Source of the DNA: an uncultured beta proteobacterium
GTDB lineage: Bacteria; Pseudomonadota; Gammaproteobacteria; Burkholderiales; Burkholderiaceae_C
Assembly (NCBI GenBank): GCA_903948045.1
Contig: CAJAXU010000276.1
Location: forward strand, 1-37,451
Reading direction: 5' to 3'
Length of the DNA stretch: 37,451 bases
Part shown: in pieces, positions 16,626 through 24,180 of the stretch
Layout of the letters: each line of letters starts with the position of its first letter
Position numbering within the stretch: the stretch's first letter is position 1
The notes under the pieces: model-generated
Databases searched by the model: none
The model's input: the letters and a program-made list of their open reading frames with translations, nothing else
Told to the model about the DNA's origin: nothing
Position numbers and translations under genes: made by a program

Positions 16626-17829
16626 TGCTGGCCTGCTGCATCACCGCCTGCAGCACCGCCTCAAATTGCTGCACGATGCGAGACCAATCCAGCTGCAGGG
16701 CCGTTTGGCGCGCGGCTTGACCTAAACGGGCACGTACGGCTGGCTGCGCGGCCAGCGCCAGCGCGGCCGCCACGAAACTCTCGGCGTCACCCATGGCCAC
16801 CACCCGGCCGTTGGCCTCGTCAACCAGCCACTCCGCTGCAGCCGCATCGTTAAAGGCAACCACCGGCAAGCCGCTGGCCATGGCTTCGGTGGTGACGTTG
16901 CCAAACGTCTCGGTCATGCTGGGCATCAAAAAAAGGTCGACGCTGGCGTAGTGCTCAGCCAGCACGCTGCCACGCAGCTGGCCGGTGAAGATGGCGTCGG
17001 GGCACTGCGCCTGCAGCGCCTGGCGCATTGGGCCATGCCCGACCAGCACCAAGCGGGCTCTCGGCACCCGCTGCTTAATCTCCTGATAGGCCTGGACCAG
17101 CAGCGTGAGGTTTTTTTCGGGCGCGAGTCGACCCACACTGAGAACTGCCAGGTCACCGGTGTCTAACCCCCATTGCTCGCGCAGTGTCTGCTGACGACGG
17201 GCGGGGTCGAATGCTGCTGTGTCAACACCGCGGCTCACCACCTTCAGCTGGTGGAAGCCAGCTGCAGCTAATGCGCCTTGCAAAGCCTTGGTAGGCACCA
17301 TGGTGCAGTGGGCCCGGTTATGGAACTTGCGCAGGTAGCCCATGATGGGCTTTTGCAAGAAGCCGACGCCATAGTGGGCGCTGTAGCTCTGGAAATTGGT
17401 GCGGTAATCGGTCGATATTGGTAGCTTCAAATACAGGGCTGCGCGTAAAGCCGACCAGCCCAGTGGGCCTTCGGTCGCGATATGGACCACATCAGGTCGG
17501 CGTAGCTGCCACAGCTTGATCAACGCCCCCTTGGAGGGTAAGCCCATCCGCAGCTCGGGGTAACGCGGGATCGGCAGGCCCCGCATGAGTACCTCATGGA
17601 ACCCCGGTCTCAGGGCGTCTTGACTCGCCTGGTCGGTTCCACTTTGCCGGGGCCGGATCAGTTGCACGTCATGGTTGTTGCCGCGCAGACCTTCGACCAG
17701 CCGGGCAAGCGTCAGGGCCACGCCATTGACTTCGGGTGGATAGGTTTCTGTCACCACCGCCACGCGCCAGGAGCGCTGCTTGGCGGGGAAGTTGTCAACC
17801 TCGAACTCGGGGTTTGCGTCTGTATCCAT
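16588..17829 (-). CDS. GT4 glycosyltransferase, lipid-type (Agt/SqdX-like candidate)
   Basis: A 413-residue GT-B glycosyltransferase of family 4. The N-terminal V-V-T-E-T-Y-P-P-E-V-N-G-V (25-37) and the later P-D-V-V-H-I-A-T-E-G-P-L-G are typical of enzymes that glycosylate diacylglycerol or phosphatidylinositol (SqdX, MgtA, Agt) and of mannosyltransferases. The donor-site segments S-V-G-R-L-A-P-E-K-N and E-T-F-G-N-V-T-T-E are intact. The start at 17829 is the likeliest Met; an upstream frame to 17901 runs through the promoter repeats. Neighbouring ugd and the PlcP-like gene suggest that it transfers glucuronic acid or glucose to diacylglycerol. Annotation as a GDP-mannose mannosyltransferase cannot be excluded from sequence alone. 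Confidence 0.82.
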   Translation of the reverse strand: MDTDANPEFEVDNFPAKQRSWRVAVVTETYPPEVNGVALTLARLVEGLRGNNHDVQLIRPRQSGTDQASQDALRPGFHEVLMRGLPIPRYPELRMGLPSKGALIKLWQLRRPDVVHIATEGPLGWSALRAALYLKLPISTDYRTNFQSYSAHYGVGFLQKPIMGYLRKFHNRAHCTMVPTKALQGALAAAGFHQLKVVSRGVDTAAFDPARRQQTLREQWGLDTGDLAVLSVGRLAPEKNLTLLVQAYQEIKQRVPRARLVLVGHGPMRQALQAQCPDAIFTGQLRGSVLAEHYASVDLFLMPSMTETFGNVTTEAMASGLPVVAFNDAAAAEWLVDEANGRVVAMGDAESFVAAALALAAQPAVRARLGQAARQTALQLDWSRIVQQFEAVLQAVMQQASINGAGASGPDRP

Positions 17830-17835
17830 CAGCCC

Positions 17836-17869
17836 ATATTGGCAGCGCTTGATAACAAAATGATGACAC
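17836..17869 (-). promoter_or_regulatory. Pho-box-like promoter of the GT4 glycosyltransferase
   Basis: On the minus strand GTGTCAT, CATT, TTGTTAT (17852-17869) are two near-consensus Pho half-sites at 11-bp period. Ten bases on is CAATAT (17836-17841). The predicted start point lies almost on the ATG at 17829, so the message would be leaderless or use a slightly different -10. Confidence 0.45.
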
Positions 17870-17894
17870 GCCTGTTCTCGGATATGAAACACCC

Positions 17895-17928
17895 GTGTCA
17901 TGCGAGTTTCACATTCGCTCGCTAGAGT
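17895..17928 (+). promoter_or_regulatory. Pho-box-like promoter of the Mpo1-like gene
   Basis: GTGTCAT, GCGA, GTTTCAC (17895-17912) give two TCA(T/C) cores at 11-bp period. Exactly ten bases on lies TAGAGT (17923-17928), matching four of six -10 positions. This box is back to back with the one on the other strand, so a perfect 8-bp dyad ATGACACG/CGTGTCAT (17863-17870 and 17894-17901) results. Confidence 0.55.
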
Positions 17929-17981
17929 GACCCTGCCTTTTCACTACCCCGGGCGCCATGCCTGCTATTTTCGAGGTCGCT

Positions 17982-18590
17982 ATGAACCGCTATTTGCAAG
18001 AGCTCAAGACGCAACGTTGGGACGACCACCGTTATTACCATCACAGCCGCATCAACCAGAGTTTGCACTTGCTCAGTGCGATCGTGTTTGTCATCTCGTA
18101 CGTCTTGTTGTTCATTGAGCCGGCCTGGGCTGCCTTGCTCGCCTGGTCGGTGTCCATGACAAGCCGTCAAGCCGGGCACTTCTTTTTTGAGCCACGCGGC
18201 TATGACGAAGTCAATCAGGCCACCGACGCCCATAAAGAGGCGATCAAGATCGGCTACAACATTGAGCGAAAAATTGTGTTGCTGGTGATCTGGGCTGCCG
18301 CGCCTGTGGTGCTTTGGCTGGAGCCGACGCTATTTGGGCAGATTGCAGCTGCCGGCAATTGGCTTGAGTTTTTGCACGACGTGGGCATTGCCTGGCTGGC
18401 CCTGGGCGTGGCCGGCCTGCTGTTCCGTGTCGGGCAACTCTGGATACAGCAAGACATGTGGACCGGCCTGGTGTGGGCAAGCAAGATCATTACCGATCCT
18501 TTCCACGACATCATGCTGTACCACAAGGCACCCCTGGCGCTGCTTCGCGGTGAGCTGATCGACCCGATGACGCATGCGCGTCATCGGTGA
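17982..18590 (+). CDS. Mpo1/DUF962-like membrane protein
   Basis: A 202-residue protein with about four hydrophobic segments (roughly 31-47, 50-62, 98-116, 134-150). I see the spaced motif H21-x3-N25-x3-H29 before the first membrane segment and G-H-F-F-F-E at 65-70 after the second. These are the conserved elements of the Mpo1/DUF962 family, whose yeast member is an iron dioxygenase acting on 2-hydroxy fatty acids. The match is by motif only and the protein is longer than simple DUF962 members. GAGG 7 bases ahead favours the start at 17982; an ATG at 17958 is the alternative. A Pho-box-like promoter precedes it, so a role in lipid turnover under phosphate limitation is plausible. Confidence 0.65.
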   Translation: MNRYLQELKTQRWDDHRYYHHSRINQSLHLLSAIVFVISYVLLFIEPAWAALLAWSVSMTSRQAGHFFFEPRGYDEVNQATDAHKEAIKIGYNIERKIVLLVIWAAAPVVLWLEPTLFGQIAAAGNWLEFLHDVGIAWLALGVAGLLFRVGQLWIQQDMWTGLVWASKIITDPFHDIMLYHKAPLALLRGELIDPMTHARHR

Positions 18591-18613
18591 TTGCTGCGCT
18601 TCCTATTTGGCGT

Positions 18614-20260
18614 TCAGCGGGGTTGGCGCAGCATCTCTCTGAAGATGCCTTTGCGGATGGTCTGGTTGCTTTGCACCGGGCCGTCCCACCAGCCGTCATC
18701 CTGCATGGCCTGGGCAGCCCCGACAAAGGCTTGAACCACGGCCTCAAAGTCACCGTCGGTGTAGTTGAGACTGAAGATCAGTCGAGCACTTCCCACCCAA
18801 CTCAAGGCCAGGCCGTGTGCCCGCAGATAAAACTGAAGCATCCAGTTGTACCGGGAGGGTTGGGTATACAACACTGTCCAGACAGTCGACATGTTCGCTA
18901 CTCGCACCGGCAAGCCCTGCTGTTCAAGTCTGGCGTTGAGCTGGCGCGCCCTGCCGTCCCAGCGTTCGTCGATGCCATCGTACAGTGCGAGGATCTCGGG
19001 GGTCTCAATGGCATCCAGAAAAGCCTGCATCGCGCCCATCACATAGGGGTGGGCATTGAAGGTGCCGCGGGCAAAGCAGATGTCGGCCGGCCGGTTCTCC
19101 CGGTAGCGCTTCATCAGGGCAGCCCGGCCACAAACCACACCCACCGGCAGGCCACCGCCCAGTGTCTTGCCGTAGGTCACCATATCGGCCTGGACACCAA
19201 AATAGGCCTGCGCGCCGCCAGCAGCCAGCCGGAACCCGAGAAACACCTCGTCAAAGATCAGCACGATGCCGCGCTCGGTGCAGACTTGCCGCAGGCGCTG
19301 CAGCCAGGCGGTGTACGCGGCACGGTCGTAGGCCACCTTACGGCTGCTGTCAACCAGCGACGAGTCGCCCGGTGCGGGCGCATTGGGGTGCAAGGCCTGC
19401 AAGGGATTGATCAAAACACAGGCAATGTCTTTTCGGGTGCGCAGCACGTGCAGGCTGCGCTCGTCCATGTCCTTGAGGGTATGGGTTTCGCGCGGCGGCA
19501 GCGGGTTGCCGGGGCCGGGCTGCACGTCTTCCCACCAGCCGTGGTAGGCGCCGCAAAATCGCACCAGGTGGCTGCGCCCGGTGTGGTAGCGGGCCAGCCG
19601 CACGGCCTGCATCACGGCCTCGGTGCCCGACATGTGAAACGACACCTCGTCCAGCCCAGAGATACGTTTGAGCCGGGTCACGTTGTCCAGCACACAGGGG
19701 TGGTAGGCGCCGAGCACCGGCCCCAGCGCCTGCACCGTGCGCTGGCCGGCTTCGATGCAAGTTTTATAGAAATCGTACCCCAAAAGATTGACGCCGTAAG
19801 AGCCGGTCAGGTCGTAAAACACATTGCCATCGAGGTCGGTCACCGTCACCCCCTGCGACGACTGCAGAAAGCTGCCGCTTTTGATGTGGCGGCCCAGGTA
19901 ATCGGTGTATTGGTAGGGCACCCGGTAGCGCCCGGTGAACTGCATGTCCGAAATGATGGCCCGAGCGCTGGCTGTCATCGCAGCGCTCTTGGCATAACGG
20001 GCGTCATACAGGGCTGCCAGCCGGGCAAAGCCATCACGCCGCCGCTGCACCACCGGGCCGGTGGCGTGGTCCGAGTTGAAGAAAGTGGCTTCGTCATAGG
20101 CATAGCCGGGCAAAAGCCCTGCGATGCGCTTGGCAATGCGCGAATGACCAGCGAGAGAGCGGTGCTTTGCCCGCGACAGTTCAAGCCGGCGTTTGGCTTT
20201 GGGTAGGGCCCAGGCCAGGACGCCCAGGGCCAGTAAGGGAAGGGCCATGCTGTTGTCCAT
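18614..20260 (-). CDS. Membrane-anchored class III aminotransferase-fold PLP enzyme
   Basis: A 548-residue PLP enzyme related to glutamate-1-semialdehyde aminomutase and other class III transaminases. The F-D-E-V motif is at 336-339 and the PLP lysine at 365 in T-Y-G-K-T-L-G-G-G-L-P. The first roughly 20 residues are a hydrophobic helix followed by a basic stretch, so the enzyme is probably tethered to the inner membrane. It carries about 100 extra N-terminal residues compared with HemL. The start at 20260 has a strong GGAGG 5 bases upstream. It is divergent from psd. The substrate is unknown; membrane tethering and neighbours suggest a lipid-linked or envelope amino compound. Confidence 0.83.
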   Translation of the reverse strand: MDNSMALPLLALGVLAWALPKAKRRLELSRAKHRSLAGHSRIAKRIAGLLPGYAYDEATFFNSDHATGPVVQRRRDGFARLAALYDARYAKSAAMTASARAIISDMQFTGRYRVPYQYTDYLGRHIKSGSFLQSSQGVTVTDLDGNVFYDLTGSYGVNLLGYDFYKTCIEAGQRTVQALGPVLGAYHPCVLDNVTRLKRISGLDEVSFHMSGTEAVMQAVRLARYHTGRSHLVRFCGAYHGWWEDVQPGPGNPLPPRETHTLKDMDERSLHVLRTRKDIACVLINPLQALHPNAPAPGDSSLVDSSRKVAYDRAAYTAWLQRLRQVCTERGIVLIFDEVFLGFRLAAGGAQAYFGVQADMVTYGKTLGGGLPVGVVCGRAALMKRYRENRPADICFARGTFNAHPYVMGAMQAFLDAIETPEILALYDGIDERWDGRARQLNARLEQQGLPVRVANMSTVWTVLYTQPSRYNWMLQFYLRAHGLALSWVGSARLIFSLNYTDGDFEAVVQAFVGAAQAMQDDGWWDGPVQSNQTIRKGIFREMLRQPR

Positions 20261-20313
20261 CAATTCCTCCGGTTAGAAATATGACAAACGTACCCAACTT
20301 AATTGACAGGCAT

Positions 20314-21192
20314 ATGAAAACTAATTTATTCCAACGCATTTTTCTACAAGAAGACCTGAACTTCCTGCTGACCAACCGTGTGCCGCGCCTGCTGCTGACG
20401 CGCTGGATGGGCTGGTTCAGCCACCTGCGCAACCCCTTGCTGACGCGATGGTCGATCCGGGTCTGGCGCCTGTTCACCGATCTCGATCTGAGCGACGCCC
20501 GACAGCAGCACTTTGCCAGCCTGCACGACTGCTTTACCCGTGAACTGGTGCCTGGTGCGCGCGTGATCGACCCCGACCCGGCGGCGCTGTGCAGCCCCAG
20601 TGACGGCATCGTGGGGGCTTGCGGGCGCGTGGTGGATGGGATGGTGCTGCAGGCCAAGGGTTTCCCATATTCGATCAGCGAGCTGTTTGGCCCCAGCCAG
20701 GACACCAGCGTGTTTCGAAATGGCAGCTACATCACGCTGCGTCTGACGTCGAGCATGTACCACCGCTTTCATGCACCGCAAGACATGACGGTTGAGCATG
20801 TGACCTACCTCAGTGGCGACACCTGGAATGTGAACCCGATTGCGCTGGCGCGGGTCGAGCGCCTTTTTTGCCGCAACGAACGTGCCGTGCTGCGCGCCCG
20901 ACTGACCGGCAGCGGCCATCCGATCGCGCTGGTGCCGGTGGCGGCGATTCTGGTGGCCAGCATCCGGTTGCATTTTCTAGATGTGCTACTGCACTTGCGC
21001 TATCGCGGCGCCAACGAGATTCCCTGCACTGCGAACTGCGTCAAGGGCCAGGAGCTGGGCTGGTTTGAGCATGGCTCCACCATCATCGTGTTCACCCCGC
21101 CGAGCTTTAACTTGTGTGACGGGATTGAGACCGGCCGCCAGGTCCGGATGGGGCAGGGCTTGATGCGGGTGGCCGCGACCGTCAGTGCGTGA
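20314..21192 (+). CDS. psd: Phosphatidylserine decarboxylase
   Basis: A 292-residue pyruvoyl enzyme that converts phosphatidylserine to phosphatidylethanolamine at the inner membrane. The self-cleavage motif is H-G-S-T with Ser255 as the pyruvoyl precursor. The partner residues appear as Asp97 (S-P-S-D-G) and His150/His153 (Y-H-R-F-H-A-P). The conserved family start F-L-Q-E-D-L-N-F-L-L-T-N-R is near the N-terminus. An ATG at 20281 would add 11 residues; I chose 20314 because it sits next to the conserved region. It is divergent from the aminotransferase and followed by ugd after 135 bases. It is known as a housekeeping gene, but here it stands among phosphate-regulated lipid genes. Confidence 0.92.
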   Translation: MKTNLFQRIFLQEDLNFLLTNRVPRLLLTRWMGWFSHLRNPLLTRWSIRVWRLFTDLDLSDARQQHFASLHDCFTRELVPGARVIDPDPAALCSPSDGIVGACGRVVDGMVLQAKGFPYSISELFGPSQDTSVFRNGSYITLRLTSSMYHRFHAPQDMTVEHVTYLSGDTWNVNPIALARVERLFCRNERAVLRARLTGSGHPIALVPVAAILVASIRLHFLDVLLHLRYRGANEIPCTANCVKGQELGWFEHGSTIIVFTPPSFNLCDGIETGRQVRMGQGLMRVAATVSA

Positions 21193-21240
21193 GTCGTGTG
21201 ATTGAGGCCTGACCGCGCCGCTTCGCGACCGGGCTGAGCA

Positions 21241-21296
21241 TTGTCATCGTTTTGCCGCAGCAACGTCATAACACGGTCACGTCGGTTCGCGACGAT
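21241..21296 (+). promoter_or_regulatory. Pho-box-like array and promoter of ugd
   Basis: Four 7-mers start at 21241, 21252, 21263 and 21274: TTGTCAT, TTGCCGC, ACGTCAT and CGGTCAC, a strict 11-bp period in which the second is degenerate. Ten bases after the last lies GACGAT (21291-21296). Transcription would start near 21303, 25 bases before the ATG at 21328. Confidence 0.5.
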
Positions 21297-21327
21297 CTTG
21301 CTCCAGATCAACCCTCTGGAGAAGTGC

Positions 21328-22713
21328 ATGAAAGTCAGCGTGTTTGGCGCCGGTTACGTCGGTCTGGTGACGGCGGCCTGCCTGGCAGAAATGGGCAACA
21401 GCGTGGTTTGTGTGGATGTCGATGCAAAGCGCGTGACCGATTTGCAGCGTGGTATCTCTCCCATCCATGAACAAGGCCTGGAGCCACTGTTGCAGCGCAA
21501 CGCGGCAGCCGGCCGACTGACCTTTACCAACGATCTGGCCGTGGCCGTGAACCATGGCACCATCGTGTTCATCGCCGTGGGCACGCCTGCTGCTGAAGAT
21601 GGCTCTGCCGATTTGCAACATGTCTTGGCCGTGGCGCAGTCTATTGGCGAGCACATGAACGACTACAAGCTGGTCGTCAACAAGAGCACAGTGCCGGTTG
21701 GCACCGCCGACCGGGTGCGCGAGACCCTGGCCGCTGCCCTGCGCCAACGCGCTGCGGCGCTGCCCTATGCTGTGGTGTCCAACCCGGAGTTCCTTAAGGA
21801 GGGTGTGGCCATTGACGACTTCATGCGGCCGGACCGGGTGATCGTAGGTTGCGACAACGACCAGGCGGCTTTGTTGATGCGGGCCCTGTATGCGCCGTTT
21901 CTGCGCAACCGCGACCGGCTGATGATGATGGATGTGCGCAGCGCCGAACTCACCAAGTATGTGGCCAATGCCATGCTGGCCACGCGCATCAGCTTTATGA
22001 ACGAGATGGCACTGCTGTCGGAGAAGGTGGGCGCTGATATTGAGCAAGTTCGGCTTGGCATTGGCAGTGACTCCCGCATCGGCAGCCATTTTCTGTATGC
22101 CGGCTGTGGTTGGGGCGGGTCGTGCTTTCCCAAGGACGTGCGCGCCCTGGCCCACATGGCCACCGAGGCCGGCACCGAGCTGAGCATGCTGCAAGCCACC
22201 CAGGCCATCAATGACCGGCAACGCGGCCTGTTGGGGCGGCGCGTGGTGGCCCGCTTTGGCCCCGACCTGAGTGGCCTGCAGTTTGCGGTGTGGGGACTGT
22301 CCTTCAAGCCGGGCACGGACGACATGCGCGAAGCGCCGAGCGTGAACCTGATTGACGAGCTGCTGCAGCGCGGCGCCCGGGTGCAGGCCTTTGACCCGGT
22401 GGCAATGGTCGGTGCCAGCGCACGTTGGCAGGCGCAGCCTGGCTTTATGGCCTGCAAAGACCCGCTCGCGGCAACTGAAGGGGCAGACGCCTTGATTGTG
22501 GTGACTGAGTGGCGCGAATTTCGCAGCCCGGACTTCGCCGAGCTGGCCCGGCGCTTGCGGCAACCCGTCGTCTTCGATGGCCGCAACCTGTATGACCCAA
22601 CGCTGATGGCCGAACTGGGTTTTGAGTACACCGGCATTGGCAGATCGACGGCAGAGGTGCCCAGCACAACGGACCATGCCGGGCGTTCGCCCTGGGTGGC
22701 GTTAGCCGCCTGA
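21328..22713 (+). CDS. ugd: UDP-glucose 6-dehydrogenase
   Basis: A 461-residue NAD-dependent enzyme that oxidises UDP-glucose to UDP-glucuronate. The N-terminal NAD motif G-A-G-Y-V-G is at 7-12. The catalytic cysteine is Cys266 in G-G-S-C-F-P-K-D. S-N-P-E-F-L-K-E-G and S-F-K-P-G-T-D-D are both present, as expected for a full-length Ugd. The start at 21328 has GGAGAAG just upstream. UDP-glucuronate can feed capsule or lipopolysaccharide, but no such cluster is visible. The nearest likely user is the GT4 glycosyltransferase at 16588-17829. Its 3' end overlaps the convergent phosphoesterase gene by 12 bases. Confidence 0.94.
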   Translation: MKVSVFGAGYVGLVTAACLAEMGNSVVCVDVDAKRVTDLQRGISPIHEQGLEPLLQRNAAAGRLTFTNDLAVAVNHGTIVFIAVGTPAAEDGSADLQHVLAVAQSIGEHMNDYKLVVNKSTVPVGTADRVRETLAAALRQRAAALPYAVVSNPEFLKEGVAIDDFMRPDRVIVGCDNDQAALLMRALYAPFLRNRDRLMMMDVRSAELTKYVANAMLATRISFMNEMALLSEKVGADIEQVRLGIGSDSRIGSHFLYAGCGWGGSCFPKDVRALAHMATEAGTELSMLQATQAINDRQRGLLGRRVVARFGPDLSGLQFAVWGLSFKPGTDDMREAPSVNLIDELLQRGARVQAFDPVAMVGASARWQAQPGFMACKDPLAATEGADALIVVTEWREFRSPDFAELARRLRQPVVFDGRNLYDPTLMAELGFEYTGIGRSTAEVPSTTDHAGRSPWVALAA

Positions 22714-23535
22714 GGCGGCCCGGCCCGCCACGGGTCTGGGCAAGGCCAAGGCGGGTACGGACGCCACCACTGGCTCTGCCTGATTGCCAAAGTCAAGGAT
22801 CTCCAACCGGCCGTCATGGTGTTCCACCAGGGCGGTCAGGCTCTCCACCCAGTCGCCGTCATTGCAGTACAGGACACCCTCGATCTGGCGCATCTCAGCG
22901 TGGTGAATGTGGCCGCAGACCACGCCATCCAGGCCACGCCGCCGGGCTTCGTGCGCTACGGCCGTTTCAAAATCGCTGACGTAGCTGACCGCCCGCTTGA
23001 CCTTGAGCTTGATGTACTTGGACAGACTCCAATAGGGCAGCCCCAGGTGGGCGCGCAGCACGTTGAAGCGACGATTCACCTTAAGAATGAACTCATAGGC
23101 TATGTCGCCGGCGTAGGCCAGCCACTTGGCGCACTGGATCACGCCGTCAAACAGATCGCCGTGGGTGACCCAAAGGCGCCGTCCGTCAGCCAGGGTGTGG
23201 ACGCAGTCCTCCACCACATCGACACCGCCAAAATTGTGCTGCAGGTACTTGCGGGCAAACTCGTCGTGGTTGCCCGGCACAAACACCACACGCGTGCCCT
23301 TGCGCGCCTTGCGCAGAATTTTTTGAACCACGTCGTTGTGCGTCTGCGGCCAGTACCAGCTGCGCCGCAGCTGCCAGCCGTCAATGATGTCGCCCACCAG
23401 GTACAGCGTTTCACAGTCGGTGGTTTTCAGAAAAGCCAGCAGCGCTTCGGCTTGGCAACCCGGTGTACCGAGGTGGATGTCAGAGATCCAGACGGTGCGC
23501 AGGCATCGGTCGTTGGTCAGGTTGTCATCGGTCAC
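22702..23535 (-). CDS. COG2908 metallophosphoesterase; PlcP-like phospholipase C candidate (or LpxH-like UDP-2,3-diacylglucosamine diphosphatase)
   Basis: A 277-residue calcineurin-like phosphoesterase. The metal-site motifs are S-D-I-H-L-G (Asp19, His21), G-D-I-I-D-G-W (Asp49), G-N-H-D (89-91), T-H-G-D (around His125) and G-H-I-H-H. Automatic annotation would call it UDP-2,3-diacylglucosamine diphosphatase (LpxH family). From memory, the run S-W-Y-W-P-Q-T-H-N-D-V-V-Q-K and its spacing resemble rhizobial PlcP, which removes phospholipid head groups under phosphate starvation to give diacylglycerol. The start is GTG at 23535 with GAGAGG about 7 bases ahead. The Pho-box array just upstream supports the PlcP reading, since LpxH should be constitutive. 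Confidence 0.82.
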   Translation of the reverse strand: MTDDNLTNDRCLRTVWISDIHLGTPGCQAEALLAFLKTTDCETLYLVGDIIDGWQLRRSWYWPQTHNDVVQKILRKARKGTRVVFVPGNHDEFARKYLQHNFGGVDVVEDCVHTLADGRRLWVTHGDLFDGVIQCAKWLAYAGDIAYEFILKVNRRFNVLRAHLGLPYWSLSKYIKLKVKRAVSYVSDFETAVAHEARRRGLDGVVCGHIHHAEMRQIEGVLYCNDGDWVESLTALVEHHDGRLEILDFGNQAEPVVASVPALALPRPVAGRAASGG

Positions 23536-23562
23536 GCTCAGCCTCTCCGTGGGTTTGCAGAG

Positions 23563-23618
23563 ATGCTAGAGACCCTACGTGACGGAGATGTGAAAACCCG
23601 GTGAAGCTTGCGTGTCAG
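23563..23618 (-). promoter_or_regulatory. Four-unit Pho-box array and promoter of the PlcP-like gene
   Basis: Read on the minus strand from 23618 to 23579 the 7-mers CTGACAC, GCTTCAC, TTTTCAC and CCGTCAC follow each other with 4-base spacers (11-bp period). The last three share an exact TCAC core. Ten bases after the last unit lies TAGCAT (23563-23568), matching four of six -10 positions. This box-10-bases-hexamer layout equals that of the E. coli phoA promoter as I recall it. The start codon is 28 bases downstream of the hexamer. Confidence 0.65.
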
Positions 23619-23659
23619 AGTAGCGTAGCAGGGCCGCGCTTCAGCGCCAGCAGCCCGAG

Positions 23660-23720
23660 CGCTATTGAATCAATAGCTATAAACCCAATCAGGACGTGGC
23701 CTGGAGGGCGATTTGGCTCA
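23660..23720 (+). repeat. 61-bp direct repeat, left copy, flanking vapBC
   Basis: It begins CGCTATTGAATCAATAGC and is repeated at 24531-24591 with one mismatch (G/A at 23704). The core CTATTGA-A-TCAATAG is a perfect 7-bp inverted repeat. It resembles short dispersed repeats common between genes of Comamonadaceae (recollection, to be checked). Confidence 0.85.
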
Positions 23721-23787
23721 ATTCAGCTCAGTGTCTAACGCGGTGGTACCGCACCAGCGGATTGACCTTGATGCCAGTGGCGGCGGC

Positions 23788-24180
23788 CTAAGCTGGCTGC
23801 ACCGGCACGCTTTGGGCAGTCTTTGACGCTTTTTTGACAAGCGCCTTGTCAAATGTCAGAAACGCTTGGACGCCACCGCTCAACCCCAGGTGCAAGGCAT
23901 CGGCAAAATCAAGTCCCTCACCGTACGCGTCGAGCGCAGCACTCACGATGTCTGCTTGCGGCAGCGTAAAGTTGGGCAGGTTCAGCAGCAAGCCAACGCC
24001 CTGTCGAATCGCTGCTGGCGTGCAGTCGTTCGACTCCAACACCCAGACCAACTCCAGCAACACGGTCACTGGCGCGGTGAATTGCTGATCCGAAGCCAGC
24101 AAAGCGCGGGCACGTTTGTACTGGGCTGCGTCATCCCGTAGCAGCAGCCGGGCCAGCACATTGGTGTCGAGCGCCCTCAT
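23788..24180 (-). CDS. vapC: VapC-type PIN-domain toxin
   Basis: A 130-residue PIN-domain ribonuclease. The acidic residues expected in the active site are Asp5 (L-D-T-N-V), Glu43 (L-L-E-L-V-W), Asp91/Asp94 (D-F-A-D-A-L-H) and Asp111. It cleaves RNA when free of its antitoxin. Its ATG overlaps the antitoxin stop as ATGA (24177-24180), typical for this pair. The gene is complete, with no damage seen. Confidence 0.9.
   Translation of the reverse strand: MRALDTNVLARLLLRDDAAQYKRARALLASDQQFTAPVTVLLELVWVLESNDCTPAAIRQGVGLLLNLPNFTLPQADIVSAALDAYGEGLDFADALHLGLSGGVQAFLTFDKALVKKASKTAQSVPVQPA

Noticed and set aside
18587-20206. A 539-codon plus-strand frame over the aminotransferase gene
   Set aside because: It is antisense to a complete PLP enzyme with a strong ribosome site and has no family features.
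20279-20313. Pho-like units CTGTCAA, GTTGGGT and TTGTCAT at 11-bp period on the minus strand between psd and the aminotransferase
   Set aside because: The spacing would put the -10 on top of the ribosome site of the aminotransferase and the middle unit is poor, so it cannot be a normal Pho promoter. It could still bind PhoB.
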